A DNA stretch of 64,000 bases from Davidsoniella eucalypti (taxonomy: Eukaryota; Ascomycota; Sordariomycetes; Microascales; Ceratocystidaceae), in NCBI GenBank assembly GCA_004009845.1, contig RMBW01000012.1:1-64000 (forward strand), given 5' to 3'. Below are positions 21,900 to 33,381 of the stretch, piece after piece. Under the pieces are notes generated by a model. The model did no database searches. It was not told the DNA's origin and saw nothing but the letters and a program-made list of their open reading frames with translations. How positions within the stretch are numbered: the first letter of the stretch is position 1; each line of letters begins with the position of its first letter. A program made the position numbers and the translations under genes.

Positions 21900-23400
21900 G
21901 GACCCATGGCTATGGGTGGGAGTTTTTGGTTTGGGGTTCTGGTTTTTGTTATATTCTTTGCATTGTTTACTGCTTTCATGGGCTGTGGCACAACAGAAAT
22001 ACACACCCACGATTGATTGTTTCCTTTCTTTCTTCCACAATACTTATATATATATCTCTCTCTGCAATGTGAAATGTGAAATGATTCAAGAAATGTCATC
22101 CAAATGCAAATAGAACATCATTTCAATAAGTTGGCACACTAAATTATGAAATAATATCCTTCTAGAAATAAACAGTAAACTAGTCTAGTTCCCCAAACGC
22201 ACAAAACTGGGCAACAGTTCACATGTCACGAGAATTGCCGACCTCAGCACTATTAGAGAAGTTACCTACACAACGAACAGCACTATAGTTTTGTGTCGTA
22301 GTTTTCTTCTCCTGATTTCTCGTGCTGTCTTATTTATTTACAACCACTTCTACCTAACCAAAACTGACGTTCTTACTGACCCAGAAAGAGATGCAACAAA
22401 ATAGTCGGTTCCACGACTCTAATTAGTTATTCCAGAAATGCCTGTTTCCTAATTACACTCGAATATCTGAATACAGAGCAACAAACTCACAAGCATGTAA
22501 ATATATTCAAAGATATCTCTATGGACATGTACAACATGCTACGACTATAATATAAAAACGAGTTTAAGGAGATGTCTCTTTATTCATTATCAGACCGTCA
22601 TCATGTTTTCCCTGTGGAGACTTCACGTCACACAGAACTGAAGCGCCAAATAAAGAATCAAATCCCGCCAATCAACTTAAAATAGATCAACAAAAAGCGA
22701 ACTACATTATCTAAGTAACATCAACTTCTATCAACATTAAATAAAACAAACTATAGACAAGATCTCATCTGGTTTTTTTTGGTATGTAGTCATATTCGAA
22801 TGTAACATAGCACTGGTGCCTCTACATGAATAATTTACCAATCATCTTTCACGCGAAACACTTCAAAGTTGTAACCAATTCTAAATAACAATTACTACTT
22901 CATATAAAAGTATCAAATACTTACAGTCAGTATCATTTATTTTCTAATTCCTCCATAGATCTAAACATTATATTCCATAATCATACACAAAAACATATTT
23001 AGAAGTTAAAGTATTAATTGTATTTAAATTATTTACAACGTTTCTCAGTTAAATAATTAGTAGCAAAGAAAACAAACATACTTGATACAAATGTATATAA
23101 ATATCACGAAAACATTCTTAGTAATAGATTCGTAGCTTTATACCTCCATAAGATTGAGAAAAGATTGCTTCTTTTAAATAAAATAATTACTTTAAAAAAA
23201 CGTTTAGTTGGAAGATTTATTTGTTGAAAACAAAATCGAAAACAAAACAATCAAAAAAATTTAAATCATTCTTAATAAGCAAAGTCATACATAATTATAA
23301 TTATATTCTAGACATCATACATATAGCTAGTCTTGAATTGAGTTGAGAATAACGACAAGGGCTCATTTTTATGTGCGTTTAGCTCTCAAAAGCCGCCGAC
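21900..23400. other. AT-rich intergenic DNA
   Basis: Contains the 3' flank of the orphan gene and then strongly AT-rich DNA. A diverged LINE terminus (tacctccataagatt followed by A-rich sequence) is visible at about 23127-23165. No gene. Confidence 0.4.
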
Positions 23401-23409
23401 TAATACCTA

Positions 23410-23850
23410 GGGCTGCCTGCTTCTGCCGGATCTCCAGTCGAGGGTGCACAGCAGTGGCTAAAAAAGCTCCGTGATGCCATGGCCTTTGCTCGCACCTCTC
23501 TCACTGCTGCTCATGAAGCGCAGGAGAGAGCTGCGAACTGCCACCGTCAGCCAGCTGAGAAGTTCCATGTGGGTAATACAGTGTATCTTAGTACTAAAAA
23601 CATTTCCACAGCTCGTCCCTCTCGCAAATTAGATTGGCTAGCCAAACACTACAATGTCACAGGATTAGTAATGTCCCAGGCAACATTTGGCCAAGTTTTC
23701 ATGTCAACATGGTGCGCCGAGCCGCTAATAATTCGCTCCCCTCTCAAGTCGTACAAGATGATGAGCCGGGCCGGTTATTTGTTTCATTGTTTTTCTGGTC
23801 CCTCCAATTTTCATCGATTTTTTTCGATTTTTTTTAGCCTCATAGACGGG
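23410..23850 (+). pseudogene. Ty3/gypsy Pol C-terminal relic (integrase end)
   Basis: Reads the end of a gypsy-type polyprotein: AHEAQERAANCHRQPA, then FHVGNTVYLSTKNIST and RPSRKLDWL, the post-integrase region that follows the catalytic core. After a frameshift near 23670 the next motif is FHVNMVRRAANNSLPSQ. Upstream domains (protease, reverse transcriptase, integrase core) are absent. A G-rich polypurine tract at 23880-23890 and an LTR-like sequence follow. Confidence 0.8.
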
Positions 23851-23888
23851 GGCTCATATATTAGAGTAGTTAGAACATTGAGGGGGGG

Positions 23889-24262
23889 GGGTAGTTGAAA
23901 AGATCTAGGACCTAATCTTGTTGGTTGTGGTATCTACCACAGCCGTTACCTTTGTCTATATAAGGAGGCCGTTTCCCCTCCTTATTCTTGTCTAGTTCTT
24001 TTCTTCCCTCTCTATCTTCTTCAACTTCTTTCAATACATTATTACTTCTACTTCAGCAAGCCTCGTTCTCGTCGTAGATCGTCAGACTACCAACCTGCTA
24101 GGTGGACAGTGAAGAGACAAGTTTAGCCAGACTAGCGCTGCTTGTCTTCTCCGCTGCTTCCCCCATGCAAAATTTGTTCTTGTTTTTTGTGTTTCTCTGT
24201 TTTTCTTTTTCTTAGTTCGGACCTCCATTATCGTTGAGGACTATTAGGGTTTCTCGACGTTT
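23889..24262 (+). mobile_element. Putative 3' LTR of the gypsy relic
   Basis: Directly follows the polypurine tract (G10). Carries an inverted repeat (tgtggta-tc-taccaca), a TATA box (ctatataagg at about 23957) and a pyrimidine-rich leader, as expected of an LTR promoter. No second LTR exists in the window, so its borders are estimated. Confidence 0.5.
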
Positions 24263-24352
24263 AACGATCTACTAGGGTCTGATACACGTGACTCACATAA
24301 AGACGTAAAATGATAAATAAATAAATAAATCAAGTAGTTAGTAGATAGACAC

Positions 24353-24442
24353 CGTGCGCATGTCCCTTAAGGTGATGGGTGGGAGCCGCGTCCAATTTTA
24401 TTGGCTCGACTTCCCCGCGCTCGTTAATAATAACAAATACAA
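24353..24442 (+). mobile_element. tRNA-like SINE, copy 1
   Basis: About 90 bases nearly identical to the SINE at 35438-35535. Contains the B-box-like ggctcgacttcc and a short aataacaaatac tail. No target-site duplication is recognisable, so it is probably the older copy. Confidence 0.7.
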
Positions 24443-24529
24443 CATTTGTATCGATCTTTAGCTTTCGAATTTAATTTAATTACCACCCTATTGCCATTCC
24501 GTCAACATTGCCATTTTACTTCAGTGGCC

Positions 24530-24829
24530 ATGAACAAGCGTGTTGGTGGCCTTTTCCAAGAGATAAATGATCTTATCAAGTCAGCAGGCCATCAAGGTCT
24601 ACGGGCTGTCAAGCGAGAGCATGAGGCCGATGATGACGCCCCTCAGAAGCGTGGCAGAACGCCAACCAAGCGATGACAAGCCCAATAACGTATCTGATAA
24701 CCAACTCAGAAATACTATTGAATCTGGTATTATTCAGCAGATGACTGTTGGTCACCTGAAAGATAACTTTGTAATGTGGGGAAGGCAGATCTTATTAGCA
24801 AGTTGAAACAATGGTTGGATACTCGCTAG
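24530..24829 (+). pseudogene. Small SAP-domain-like protein relic
   Basis: ATG at 24530 opens MNKRVGGLFQEINDLIK and a Lys/Arg/Glu-rich segment. After one frameshift near 24650 it continues to QQMTVGHLKDN, and after a second near 24778 to KADLISKLKQWLDTR and a TAG. The pattern 'VxxLKD ... KADLISKL' is that of the SAP DNA-binding motif. Two frameshifts in 300 bases indicate decay, unless small introns are missed. About 95 residues in all. Confidence 0.35.
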
Positions 24830-24839
24830 ATTTTAGGCA

Positions 24840-25265
24840 GTCATGGGAATAGCTCCATTAGTCTCAAGGTAGCAAGCTACATAGTTATGTGATATGTTAC
24901 ACATGGTAACACGCTTGTCTTAGTGAGATGTTTACCGTCATGGCCCACAAATTATATACTTGGTGATTCACAGATATCTTATCTGATGATAATGAAATAT
25001 ATAATGTAATATTGATGCAATGTATATTATGATATGATAATTCCCAACTGAATTCACACTCCCCTCTTCTCAATCTATGATAATGCTCCAATCAAGCTAT
25101 ATCCTTTATAGTAGCCAAAGTTGTACCAATGACTACAAGGTAAAGGTATTTCTATTATGCAATGCTAATTGGCGTAATGCGATTGTTCTCGGATAAGAAA
25201 ATTGTTATGCAATAAGGCGAGTACTAAGCATACACAAAGTAGCAAGCGCCCAATGTGGTTACTTG
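24840..25265. other. Intergenic region downstream of the secreted protein gene
   Basis: AT-rich with no gene. It ends at the 3' flank of the CBM19-like gene. Confidence 0.35.
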
Positions 25266-25272
25266 TGACTGC

Positions 25273-25711
25273 TTAGATGCAGTAAGGCGACTTGTTTACC
25301 TCGTTGAAGAAGCAAGAGGTGCTAGGAGGGCAGTGACCAGCGAACTATATTGGACAAAAGCATGCAATGTTAGTCTATGGAATTTCTCTTATTGTAACTT
25401 GACATATGTTTCTACTTGAAGAAAGAATATACAGCCTAGCAGTATCAAAAGGGGAATGTTAAGAAGAGAAAGAAAGAAAAACTTACCACCCAAAGACCCT
25501 GAACGTCGCAGGTAGACCAGCCATCGGGGCCCTGACCCTCGCTGGGCGAGCACTTAAAGGTGCCAGGGGCACACTTCTCCGGGACAGGAGTACCAGTAGG
25601 CACGATAGAAGAAGTCTTCGAAGGGGCAGCTGCAAGAGCAGTGCCCTCCGGAGAGGGAGCAGCAACGGCCATGGAGGCAGCGAAGAGAGCGGCAATGGCG
25701 AAGGACTTCAT
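25273..25711 (-). CDS. Small secreted cysteine-rich protein, CBM19-like
   Basis: Two exons, 25711-25487 and 25344-25273, joined at phase 0 across a 142-base intron (GTAAGT...AATATAG), give 98 residues. Residues 1-18 are a classic signal peptide (MKSFAIAALFAASMAVAA). A Ser/Thr/Pro-rich spacer follows, then a six-cysteine module: CAPGTFKC, GWSTC, LWVFAGHCPP, TSCFF and SPYC at the C terminus. The spacing matches small fungal secreted proteins related to carbohydrate-binding module family 19 (chitin binding). No catalytic domain, so the likely role is wall binding, chitin shielding or an effector function. A TATA box (gatataaagg) lies near 25860. The leader carries a G10 run just upstream of the start. 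Gene call strong, family call moderate. Confidence 0.85.
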
Positions 25712-25869
25712 TTTTGCGAAAGGGGGGGGGGATGGTTTGATATTAAGGTGAAGAAGAGTTATTAAGTAATGTTGAGAAAGTGTTGAGCGTTGAGAGAGTG
25801 AGGGTGAGTGATAGAGAAGAGATATTTTGTTTGGATTGTACAGAGGACGTCGACTGCCTTTATATCTTT

Positions 25870-28230
25870 TCTTTTCTTGATTTCATTACTGTCCACTTTC
25901 TGCTTTGCATAGCTTGGGTCTCACTCATACACAAGACTATCCGGACAACGCCGTTATTCAACAATGCTATCTTCGCTGAAAGCTTGGCCATATTGCCAAG
26001 ATGATGTCAAAGCTTCCATGCTATTGAACCAACTGCATCTGACTCTCCATCTTTCTTTCCCTGCTCTTCTCTATGTCCGCACAATATGAATCGTTTTCTT
26101 TCTTGTATCAGCATGGGCCTTGCACCGCCGCTGGTTTAGTCCGTTAGAGTCTTTCCATCTCCAACTTTTGAAATCTGCTAGCTACCTTTTTAGCTTCTTT
26201 GTTGTTGCCCCTGCCACTTCCTAGAGACAAGGAATATTATAATGGCTTGTTCTTTATTTACTTTTATCGTTACCCCTTTAGTCTTGGTCTAGATCTAGAT
26301 AGACTGATGGCTCGAAGGCATTGTGTAAGACTCCTCTGGATGTACAACTACGTCAGCCCTATGGAAAAATAGTATCTAAATAGGAGGTGTAAGTTTAAGG
26401 CTGTCCCGCTGTCAAGGTAACGCATTTTAATAACGCTATACTGTCAGCCAGAGCAGATGTAAGAGATAATGATAATGAGGGAAATCAAATACATATAGCT
26501 AAAAGATGCGTTTTGACTATACATAGATAGGGAATGTTTTCAAATGAAGTTTGGCTTGTTCATAAGTTATCTTTATTCCGACTACTATGTAGCATAAATT
26601 TCCTGAAAGATTTTAACATTTTTGGTGATTTCGACAGTTTAGTGGTGTGTGTTTGCACGAAAATTGGTGGTACCTGCTGTCAAAATAGATAATAAAAATT
26701 GTCTAAAAACGAAACCACAAGGAGAAACAACTATTTTCGAAGGCCACCTTAACACCAGCAGGAATAACTATCTTGAAAATAAGATCGGATAAAACTATAA
26801 CTAACTATACAACCATAGTAATATATCTGATTCATAGAGTGAAAATATTCGCTTGGATAATTTCTGAGTGATTACCCGAAAAATGACAATGCCAAAACGA
26901 AACAAGGCTACATATACCCATGCAACGCCCCACAATATTTCAATGCACGGGTATACCGTCTTATATTTTCGTGTCGACTCTTTCGGGCTCTATTTATACT
27001 TCGGTATAAGCGTTCTGGGGATTCTAGAGCATTAACACGTAGTATCGGCCCATCTCTCCGTTTATCCCTCTGTCTATTCAAGACCATGCTTTTCTTGCTA
27101 TTTTGGCAACGCCAATCTAGGACAATTTCACTCTGCATTACATCATGCTAAGTTGATGATGATGAGTGGTGGTAATGCTGGAGGAAATGTCTTGCTCTCG
27201 GGTTATGGAGCCAGAAAACAGGATCACAGCAATTCAACTTACCCTAGTCAGTTCGTATATCATGAGCTCATTGATGCATAGGTCTGATACTACTTAGTCT
27301 GAGATAAGCAAGTATTGATTCATCGTGTATATCAGGCCAACACAAAATAAGGTAACTACATCTGTATATAGCAGGGAATAGGTAACTATCTCTATCATGC
27401 ATGACTACATGTATAAGTAATTGTAATCAATTTTGAGCTCTAATTTTCATTCCAGGGAGTGGAAACTAACTAGCTTACCGTTTCTGTTTCTTTTCGCACA
27501 TAATTTATGAACTGTGCTTTAAAAGAGCCGCAGCAGTACTACTAGTATTTGGACTCAAATAGCACTGGAATAAATTTACTGGGGCAAACGCACTAGAAAA
27601 GGAAAGTTATAGTACACCAAGGGCAGGTCTACATACTAACGAAGCACTAAGGGTAATGTACAAGAATTTGTATTAGTCATATAAGGCAAGATGTAAAATG
27701 TTAGTTTATGTCAAGTACTATCACAATAAGCACTCAAGGCGATGTAGAGGAACATCTTGATTGAAGATAAGATTGAAGACTTGGTTTTAAAGATAACATA
27801 CAGACAGTGATTCTCTATACAATACATCTTGAATAAATAAGTAATGTATATTTGAATTAGTGGCATAAGTCATAAAATTTGCTTGTAAAAGAATAAGCGA
27901 CTACACCTGTTCTGTTAGTACATAATTCACTACGCATAAAACAACGAATTCAGGGCTGTCATTTATCTATTGAATAGCTTTTTATACAAAAAAAGTTCGA
28001 AAATTGAAATTGTTTGGCTCATGGGGGTTTTTAGGGAACTATACTGTAACAATAAGCATACTTACCTTACGTGTCTCTTGCCACAACTACTATTCATTGA
28101 TTGTTACTCGCTACACCGCTACCTCCAACTAGCCAGCCACAAAATAAGAAACCATATCGATAGAGGTCAGGAGTAGAGTCTTGTTTTTATTTGCTTACTG
28201 AATAACATACAACAAAGTCAATTATAACTT
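25870..28230. other. Gene-free interval
   Basis: No supported gene. A minus-strand frame at 26908-27138 reads a basic peptide without a recognised family. The remainder is AT-rich. Confidence 0.4.
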
Positions 28231-28233
28231 TAA

Positions 28234-30222
28234 GACGACGCAGACGACGACGACATCGAAGTTGATCCGATCACCGGAGAACTAGTACACTGCGGCGGAA
28301 GCTGGAATATCATATGGGATCTTGCATCAACACATGGCAGCCGTGTTGCCCGACAGCATTATGCAGCTCATATTGGATCCCCCGGCAAGCTTCAGCCAGA
28401 GACGATTGCTTCATTCAAAAAGATCAGTCGGTTGTGGCATCAATTTCTCCAAGGAGACGATTCCCAGAACGAAAAACGGAAACGACCAGACGAAGAAGCC
28501 GAGTGTGAGACCCAGCCACAGACCGATACAAGCAGCAAAATGCGGATCCGGTACAAGTTGCCGTTAAGAACGGCGAAAGTGAGCGTGTACCAAGAGATGC
28601 AGACCGGCTTGTGCACTTTGTTTGGACCCGATGCAACATGGTGCTGCGCCAAGTAACGAGAAAGCATGAGGGAGATATTGGCTCTACAGGATGGCGAGTC
28701 ACTCATCAGCGTATTCCCAACTGGGGCCGGTAAGAGCATCTTGTTCATGCTACCAGCTATTATGCAAAGTAGCCGAGTCAGCATAGTAGTCGTTCCATCT
28801 GTAGCGCTCACGGAGGATCTATTTACTCTAGCAGTGGCTATGGGAGTTGACTGCATCCGTTTCGAATCGTCTTTGCATGCTGGGCGAGAGGTTCTACCGC
28901 GAGCAGCCCGGCTGGTGATAGTGAGCGCCGATACCATCACCGCGGGAGAGTTTTCTGCTTATGCAGACGGATTGCTATGTACTGGCTTGCTTCAACGGAT
29001 TTTTATTGACGAATGCCATACCATCATCATGGATATTGGGTACCGAGGAAAGCTAGATGAACTGAAGAGCTTGAACCGGGTATAACTGTCCGTTGATATT
29101 GCTGACGGCTGCGCTACCCACGGTTCTCGAGGATTGGTTTCGAAAGCAGATGCTGGTGGAGGCAGCTATAATAATCTGAGCCCGTACCGCGAAGCTTAAT
29201 TGTCGTCAGGTCAAGCCCGGCAGCAGTGCAGTCGAGAAATGAGTCATAGAGATCGTCAAAACGCTTTCGACATCGATGTCTGGTCAACAGAAGGGAGTGA
29301 TTTATTGCCGCTCTAGGGCAAAGTGCGAGTTTCTAGCCAAGCAGCTGGGCTGTGACTTCTCTCATAGCTTCATGGAGAATAGCAAGCGTGAAGAGGCTCT
29401 GTCAATGTGGGCAAAGGGTCGCGGACATCGTTGGATCTCAGCCACGACAAGTTTGGGTACGGGCATTGATGTTGAAGGAATCACATCAGTGATTCATTTG
29501 GAGCAGCCATATGGGCTTGTGGATTTTGTGCAGCAGACAGGACGAGGAGGTCGACGGCCAGGTGATGTAGTGCAGTCGATCATTGTGTACAATGGGAAGC
29601 CGAGTTTGGAGAAGGAGCACAGTAGCTTTATCGAACAGGTCAACCGAGCTGAGATGGAGTAATTTATTTCAACAAGTGAGTGTCGTCGGAAGATCATTGG
29701 TCGTTTCATGGATGGCATAACAGATGAGTCATGTAATGGCATTGTTGGTGCTGAGATATCTGACAGGTAAAAGTACAAGCAGCAGCAGTGGCTACACCAG
29801 ACTACTGCAGTAGACCTTAGCAACGATGAAGCGAATCAGACAATGGCTCGAGTGGGATAAGATTCGGGAAAGAGGAAGGACAAAGTGCCCAAGTGTTATT
29901 CCGTTGGCTAGATGAGGTTGAAGAAAAATGCGCCAGCTGTCACGTTCAAAGTCATCTCTACAAAAGAGTAACTGGAGTGAGCCAAGATGCTATAAGGCAT
30001 GCTTCCCAAAGAGTTTCGGAGTGTACGAAACGTTTGACGGGAGTGGATTATGAGTTAGCTCGAAAGAAGATCATATTTGCACCATTATCTTACTGTTTCA
30101 CCTGCCAACTCCCACTTGACTGGTGTGAGCAGACGGAGGTGAAAGCAGGTGAGGGATTCAGCTGTGGGCATATAGACAAAGTACTACCAGGAGGCAATTA
30201 TCATGGAGGCATACAAAGATGA
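28234..30222 (+). pseudogene. RecQ-type (telomere-linked-like) helicase relic
   Basis: A superfamily 2 DNA helicase gene in pieces on the plus strand. 28234-28656: an N-terminal region (DDDIEVDPITGEL, then LWHQFL and an acidic linker). 28666-29085: helicase domain 1 with Walker A PTGAGKS, a VVVPSVAL block and the DEAD-type box FIDECHT. 29276-29662: helicase domain 2 with GVIYCRSRAKCEFLA, SLGTGIDV and QQTGRGGR. TAA at 29660 interrupts EME-FISTSECRR and the frame then continues to 29769. 29893-30222: a Cys-rich tail (CASCH, CFTCQLPLDWC). Stops and frameshifts separate the blocks. In fungi such genes are repeated, often subtelomeric or carried by mobile DNA. Active-site motifs survive but the gene is not translatable as one protein. 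Confidence 0.85.
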
Positions 30223-30284
30223 GTTTTTTTTATTTCAGTATTAAGCATAGTTTTGTGTGAATAATTTATAATATTAAGTATCCA

Positions 30285-30390
30285 GAGACCATTTAATTTG
30301 ATCTAATTATATTTAACGTCTACCTAAGTCACTGAGATCATACAACGCCGGATTGGCTACCGGGCCGATATTTAAAGTTGTGCCTGTATA
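30285..30390 (-). mobile_element. Degenerate family-B 3' end
   Basis: Minus-strand match to the terminal 100 bases of the elements at 31053-31797 and 34324-34489 (aatccggcgt, tttaggtagacgttaaatata-type blocks), with a decayed atcaa tail. No target-site duplication recognised. Confidence 0.65.
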
Positions 30391-30763
30391 TTAAAGTTGT
30401 TTTGGCAATTTTAAAGTGTAAAGACTAGGTTTTTTTTTTTTTTAATTCATTTATCTTATGGAGCTATAGAGCTATGAAGATTTTAAAGGCAACAACGAAT
30501 AAATCAATACCAACAACAAAACATTACAGAAAACAAGTAGAAACATAACGCAAAATCAAAGAAAATCAAACACACCAAGACTCTCAACAGCACCACTCAT
30601 CATCTCGAAGTGCGACTGGTCCGCCCTCACCTGCAATACCCTCGTTATTCACTTCCTCGACTTTTCCCCAGTCTCTTCCACCTATTCCTGTTTTTTTGAG
30701 GAATATTAACAGTGCTTGCTGGTGCTTCATTTTTATCTCACCATCACATCCCTCTTTCAACTC

Positions 30764-31052
30764 TTATCTTTGCACAAGCCACTTATCACATTCCAACACC
30801 AAGTGCTGAATAGTTTCGATAGCCCGCTGACAATGTCGGCACATGCTGTTCGATACCTTGCCTATGGTCTTTAGGTATGGCAGGTAAGCGCCCTTTCCCG
30901 TTAGAAGTTGATAGTAGGTTGTTGTCAGCCTCTTCTCGCCTTCAATCGGTTTCAGATCACTCACTCCTGTCTTTCCGAGAGACCGATAGTGATTCCCAAG
31001 TTTGTCGATATCACGGTTGATCAGTGTGTCCCAGAGTTTGAAGATGTTCTCC
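30764..31052 (-). pseudogene. LINE ORF2 C-terminal zinc-knuckle segment
   Basis: Continues the RNase H protein beyond the nested element: ENIFKLWDTLINRD, TTTYYQLLTGKGAYLPYL, then a C-x2-C...H...C pattern (MCRHCQRAIETIQHLVLEC), the usual end of fungal LINE ORF2. Ends in QR and a stop at 30764. Confidence 0.8.
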
Positions 31053-31797
31053 CTCAACCTTCCCTCCTACAACCCTCGGGGGGGTACCTTTGAGTTCGAG
31101 TACCTCCCCCTCCGTCCAAAGACGAATTTTTCCCCTTCGTCGTGGGTTTTAAGAGCGACCAGCACATATCCCCAATGCTGCTGTCCATTCTCGTTTTCTT
31201 TTTCGACACTTGTCGACTTCGAAGCACCGTTTCGTGAGGCCTTGAGCCCGATTTCCCCTCTCGAGGGATGTTCTCACCAGCGACCGACCCCGCACCTTTT
31301 CGATCGTTGGTCTCCCGAGTCTATCCACTCACCTCAGGGAGCCACACTCACACACGGCGGGCAGCCTTTTGAAGGTTCCGGATGCCCGACCCCGCGGCGC
31401 GGGAATCTTGTCGCTGTTGCTTCATCCATAGCACCCGACTCGATTACGCCAAATTTTTCATTCTTACGGCCACGATCACCAGCCTCTTGGAGGCTCACTG
31501 AATAGTGGGGATGGTAGCTCCACTTAGGAGTTGGTTTTGTGGATCTGTCTTTTGGGGAATAGTTTTGTGGATGCACTGTTTTTTTTTTTTTTTTTTGTAT
31601 TTGTTTTTGCTGCTCATAGTGGAGGTATGGACCACTAGTTCTTCGGGGCTAGGGGACGGTCTCGTCCCGCACATACAAAGCTATTGAGTTTGTCAAGCGG
31701 AAGACGTTAAATATCTGTCCGGTAACCAATCCGGCGTCGTATGATCTTAGTGATTTAGGTAGACGTTAAATATAATCAAATCAAATCAAATCAAATC
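31053..31797 (+). mobile_element. Family-B retroelement with (ATCAA)n tail, full copy
   Basis: 745 bases flanked by perfect 13-base duplications gaagatgttctcc at 31040-31052 and 31798-31810. The 5' end reads aaccttccctcctacaacc; an internal hairpin has arms gacgaa/ttcgtc; a T17 run lies near 31580; the 3' end is a pentanucleotide tail of four to five ATCAA units. No coding capacity of note, although a plus-strand frame is open at 31002-31505 by chance. Tail plus direct repeats indicate target-primed reverse transcription of a non-autonomous element. Confidence 0.9.
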
Positions 31798-32328
31798 GAA
31801 GATGTTCTCCTTGATTTTTTTCTTGATGTACCCAGTGGTTGCAATAGAGATGCATACTCTTTTTTCAAGAGCCTCCTTTGCAAGCTTATCCACTATCTCA
31901 TTTCCTTCTATCCCGACATGGCCTGGGCACCAGTGTATTTCTATACTAGTGTCTAGGTCTTGTAGGTTTAGCTTCTCTATAAGATTCGTGAATATTCCAG
32001 GCTTCCGTACTCTTTGGATGGCAGCTTGGCTGTCGACAAAGATCAGGACTCTTTTCCTTATTGGCAGCTTTCGAACGTAGCAAAGGGCTCTGTATATTGC
32101 ATAGCTTTCGCAGTCTGCAACCTCAGTGTAAGGCCCTAAGGCTTTTGCCTCTTGAAATCGTACCTTTTTATTGTCTATGTCGACAAAGGCGTAGGAGGAT
32201 TTTTCTCCTTCCATAGACCCGTCGGTATATAAACAATAGGCTTCTCCTAACCATAGGTTTGCTAGGGTTGCCAGGTGGATTTCCTTTGCTTCTTCTTGAG
32301 TGCTATTGAAAATAGAAATAAGATACAA
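31786..32328 (-). pseudogene. LINE RNase H domain
   Basis: About 175 residues with all RNase H landmarks: YTDGSMEG (Asp), ESYAIYRAL (Glu), VDSQAAIQR (Asp), IHWCPGHVGIEGNE and a final Asp in GNEIVDKLA. Unlike the 9619-10045 relic this domain is intact. Its C-terminal continuation is displaced beyond the nested family-B insertion. Confidence 0.88.
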
Positions 32329-33381
32329 AGAATTTGGGAGGATAAAGATAGTATATAAGTATTACTATGTATTTCAGTTAGGTTCTTTAGTTGTAGGAAG
32401 AACGACAATACTAATATGGAATTTCAAATTATGAACAGCTTTAGGTACTTATACCATTAGAACAGCATGGCATTAGATGGTTGTGATTTAGCGCTCACAT
32501 GATTGAGAAAACAACAAGTGAGGTGGTTGCAACTGGCACAGTTCGTATTTTAATACTGAACTTACATAGTAATCACTTTCTGTGGTATCTGCAGGATATA
32601 TTGATCACTGAATGGTTCCCGAGTTACAAAGCAAGTTGAGATCGTTGCTAAAATATAAGAGCAAAGACTATGATGATTGAGAAAATGTTCTACATAGACA
32701 AGTAAGAAGAATGATAGTAGTAAAATCAGCAATGATCAATGGCTTACAGTAAGTTATGTACATAGTTATAAAGTAATGTTGCATTGCAAGGGAAATATCA
32801 TAATGTAAGACGTATAAATATGGAGGAATATAGGCGATGGTAGAACTTCTAACGTAATGCTAGCATTAAGGTCAACGGTTGTAGAAGCCAAACATTAGCA
32901 GTAGGTTGTTAGAAAAGATTTAATAAACGCTGGGTTGTGTTATTGAGTATCAAGAGAAGAGTAGATTGGTTAATTAACAGAGAAAGAGTTATGGATAAGT
33001 CACAACTGCAAACTAGGCGATTGGGAAATTATTGTATAATCAGTCACTGAAGTATAGTTCTTTAGATAGTACAAATGTTGGCTTATAAGGTTATCGAAGA
33101 AATAATTTTATTGTCAGCCAGTAAGATAGGACTATTCATCGAATGCCTCAAGTTGGGTGCATTAAAAATGACAAAGGTCGAAAAAAGAAAGCGAGAATGG
33201 ACAGCAGCGTAAGGAATATGTGCTGGTCGCTCTTAAAAATCCACGACAAAGTGGAAAAGTTCGTCTTTAGACGAGGGGGAGGTACCGTGAACTCAAATTA
33301 CGGAGGTTGTATACAGCGTCATGGATATGACGTAAGAATTAGGGAAAACTACAGCAAAAAAGGTGCACAAAGACCAAAAAG

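Larger units (their letters stand above)
30430..32334 (-). mobile_element. 5'-truncated LINE (Tad-like), split by a nested insertion
   Basis: Minus-strand non-LTR retrotransposon fragment. Its 5' border abuts the 5S-containing repeat at about 32335. It codes an RNase H domain, then a C-terminal zinc-knuckle segment, and ends in tagctccataagataaatgaatt plus A14 (T14 on the plus strand at 30430-30443). The coding part is interrupted at 31053-31797 by a family-B element with a 13-base target duplication; reading across the duplication is continuous. The reverse transcriptase is missing. Confidence 0.85.

Noticed and set aside
31002..31505. Plus-strand frame of 167 codons
   Set aside because: Starts inside the LINE relic and runs into the family-B element across its insertion border; the same region reads differently in the other family-B copies, so it is not conserved as protein.
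30430..32345. Exact target-site duplication for the LINE fragment (ctagtctttac against ctatctttatcc)
   Set aside because: Only an imperfect match with an indel, and the 5S-repeat homology does not resume beyond the poly-A end, so the insertion site cannot be proven.
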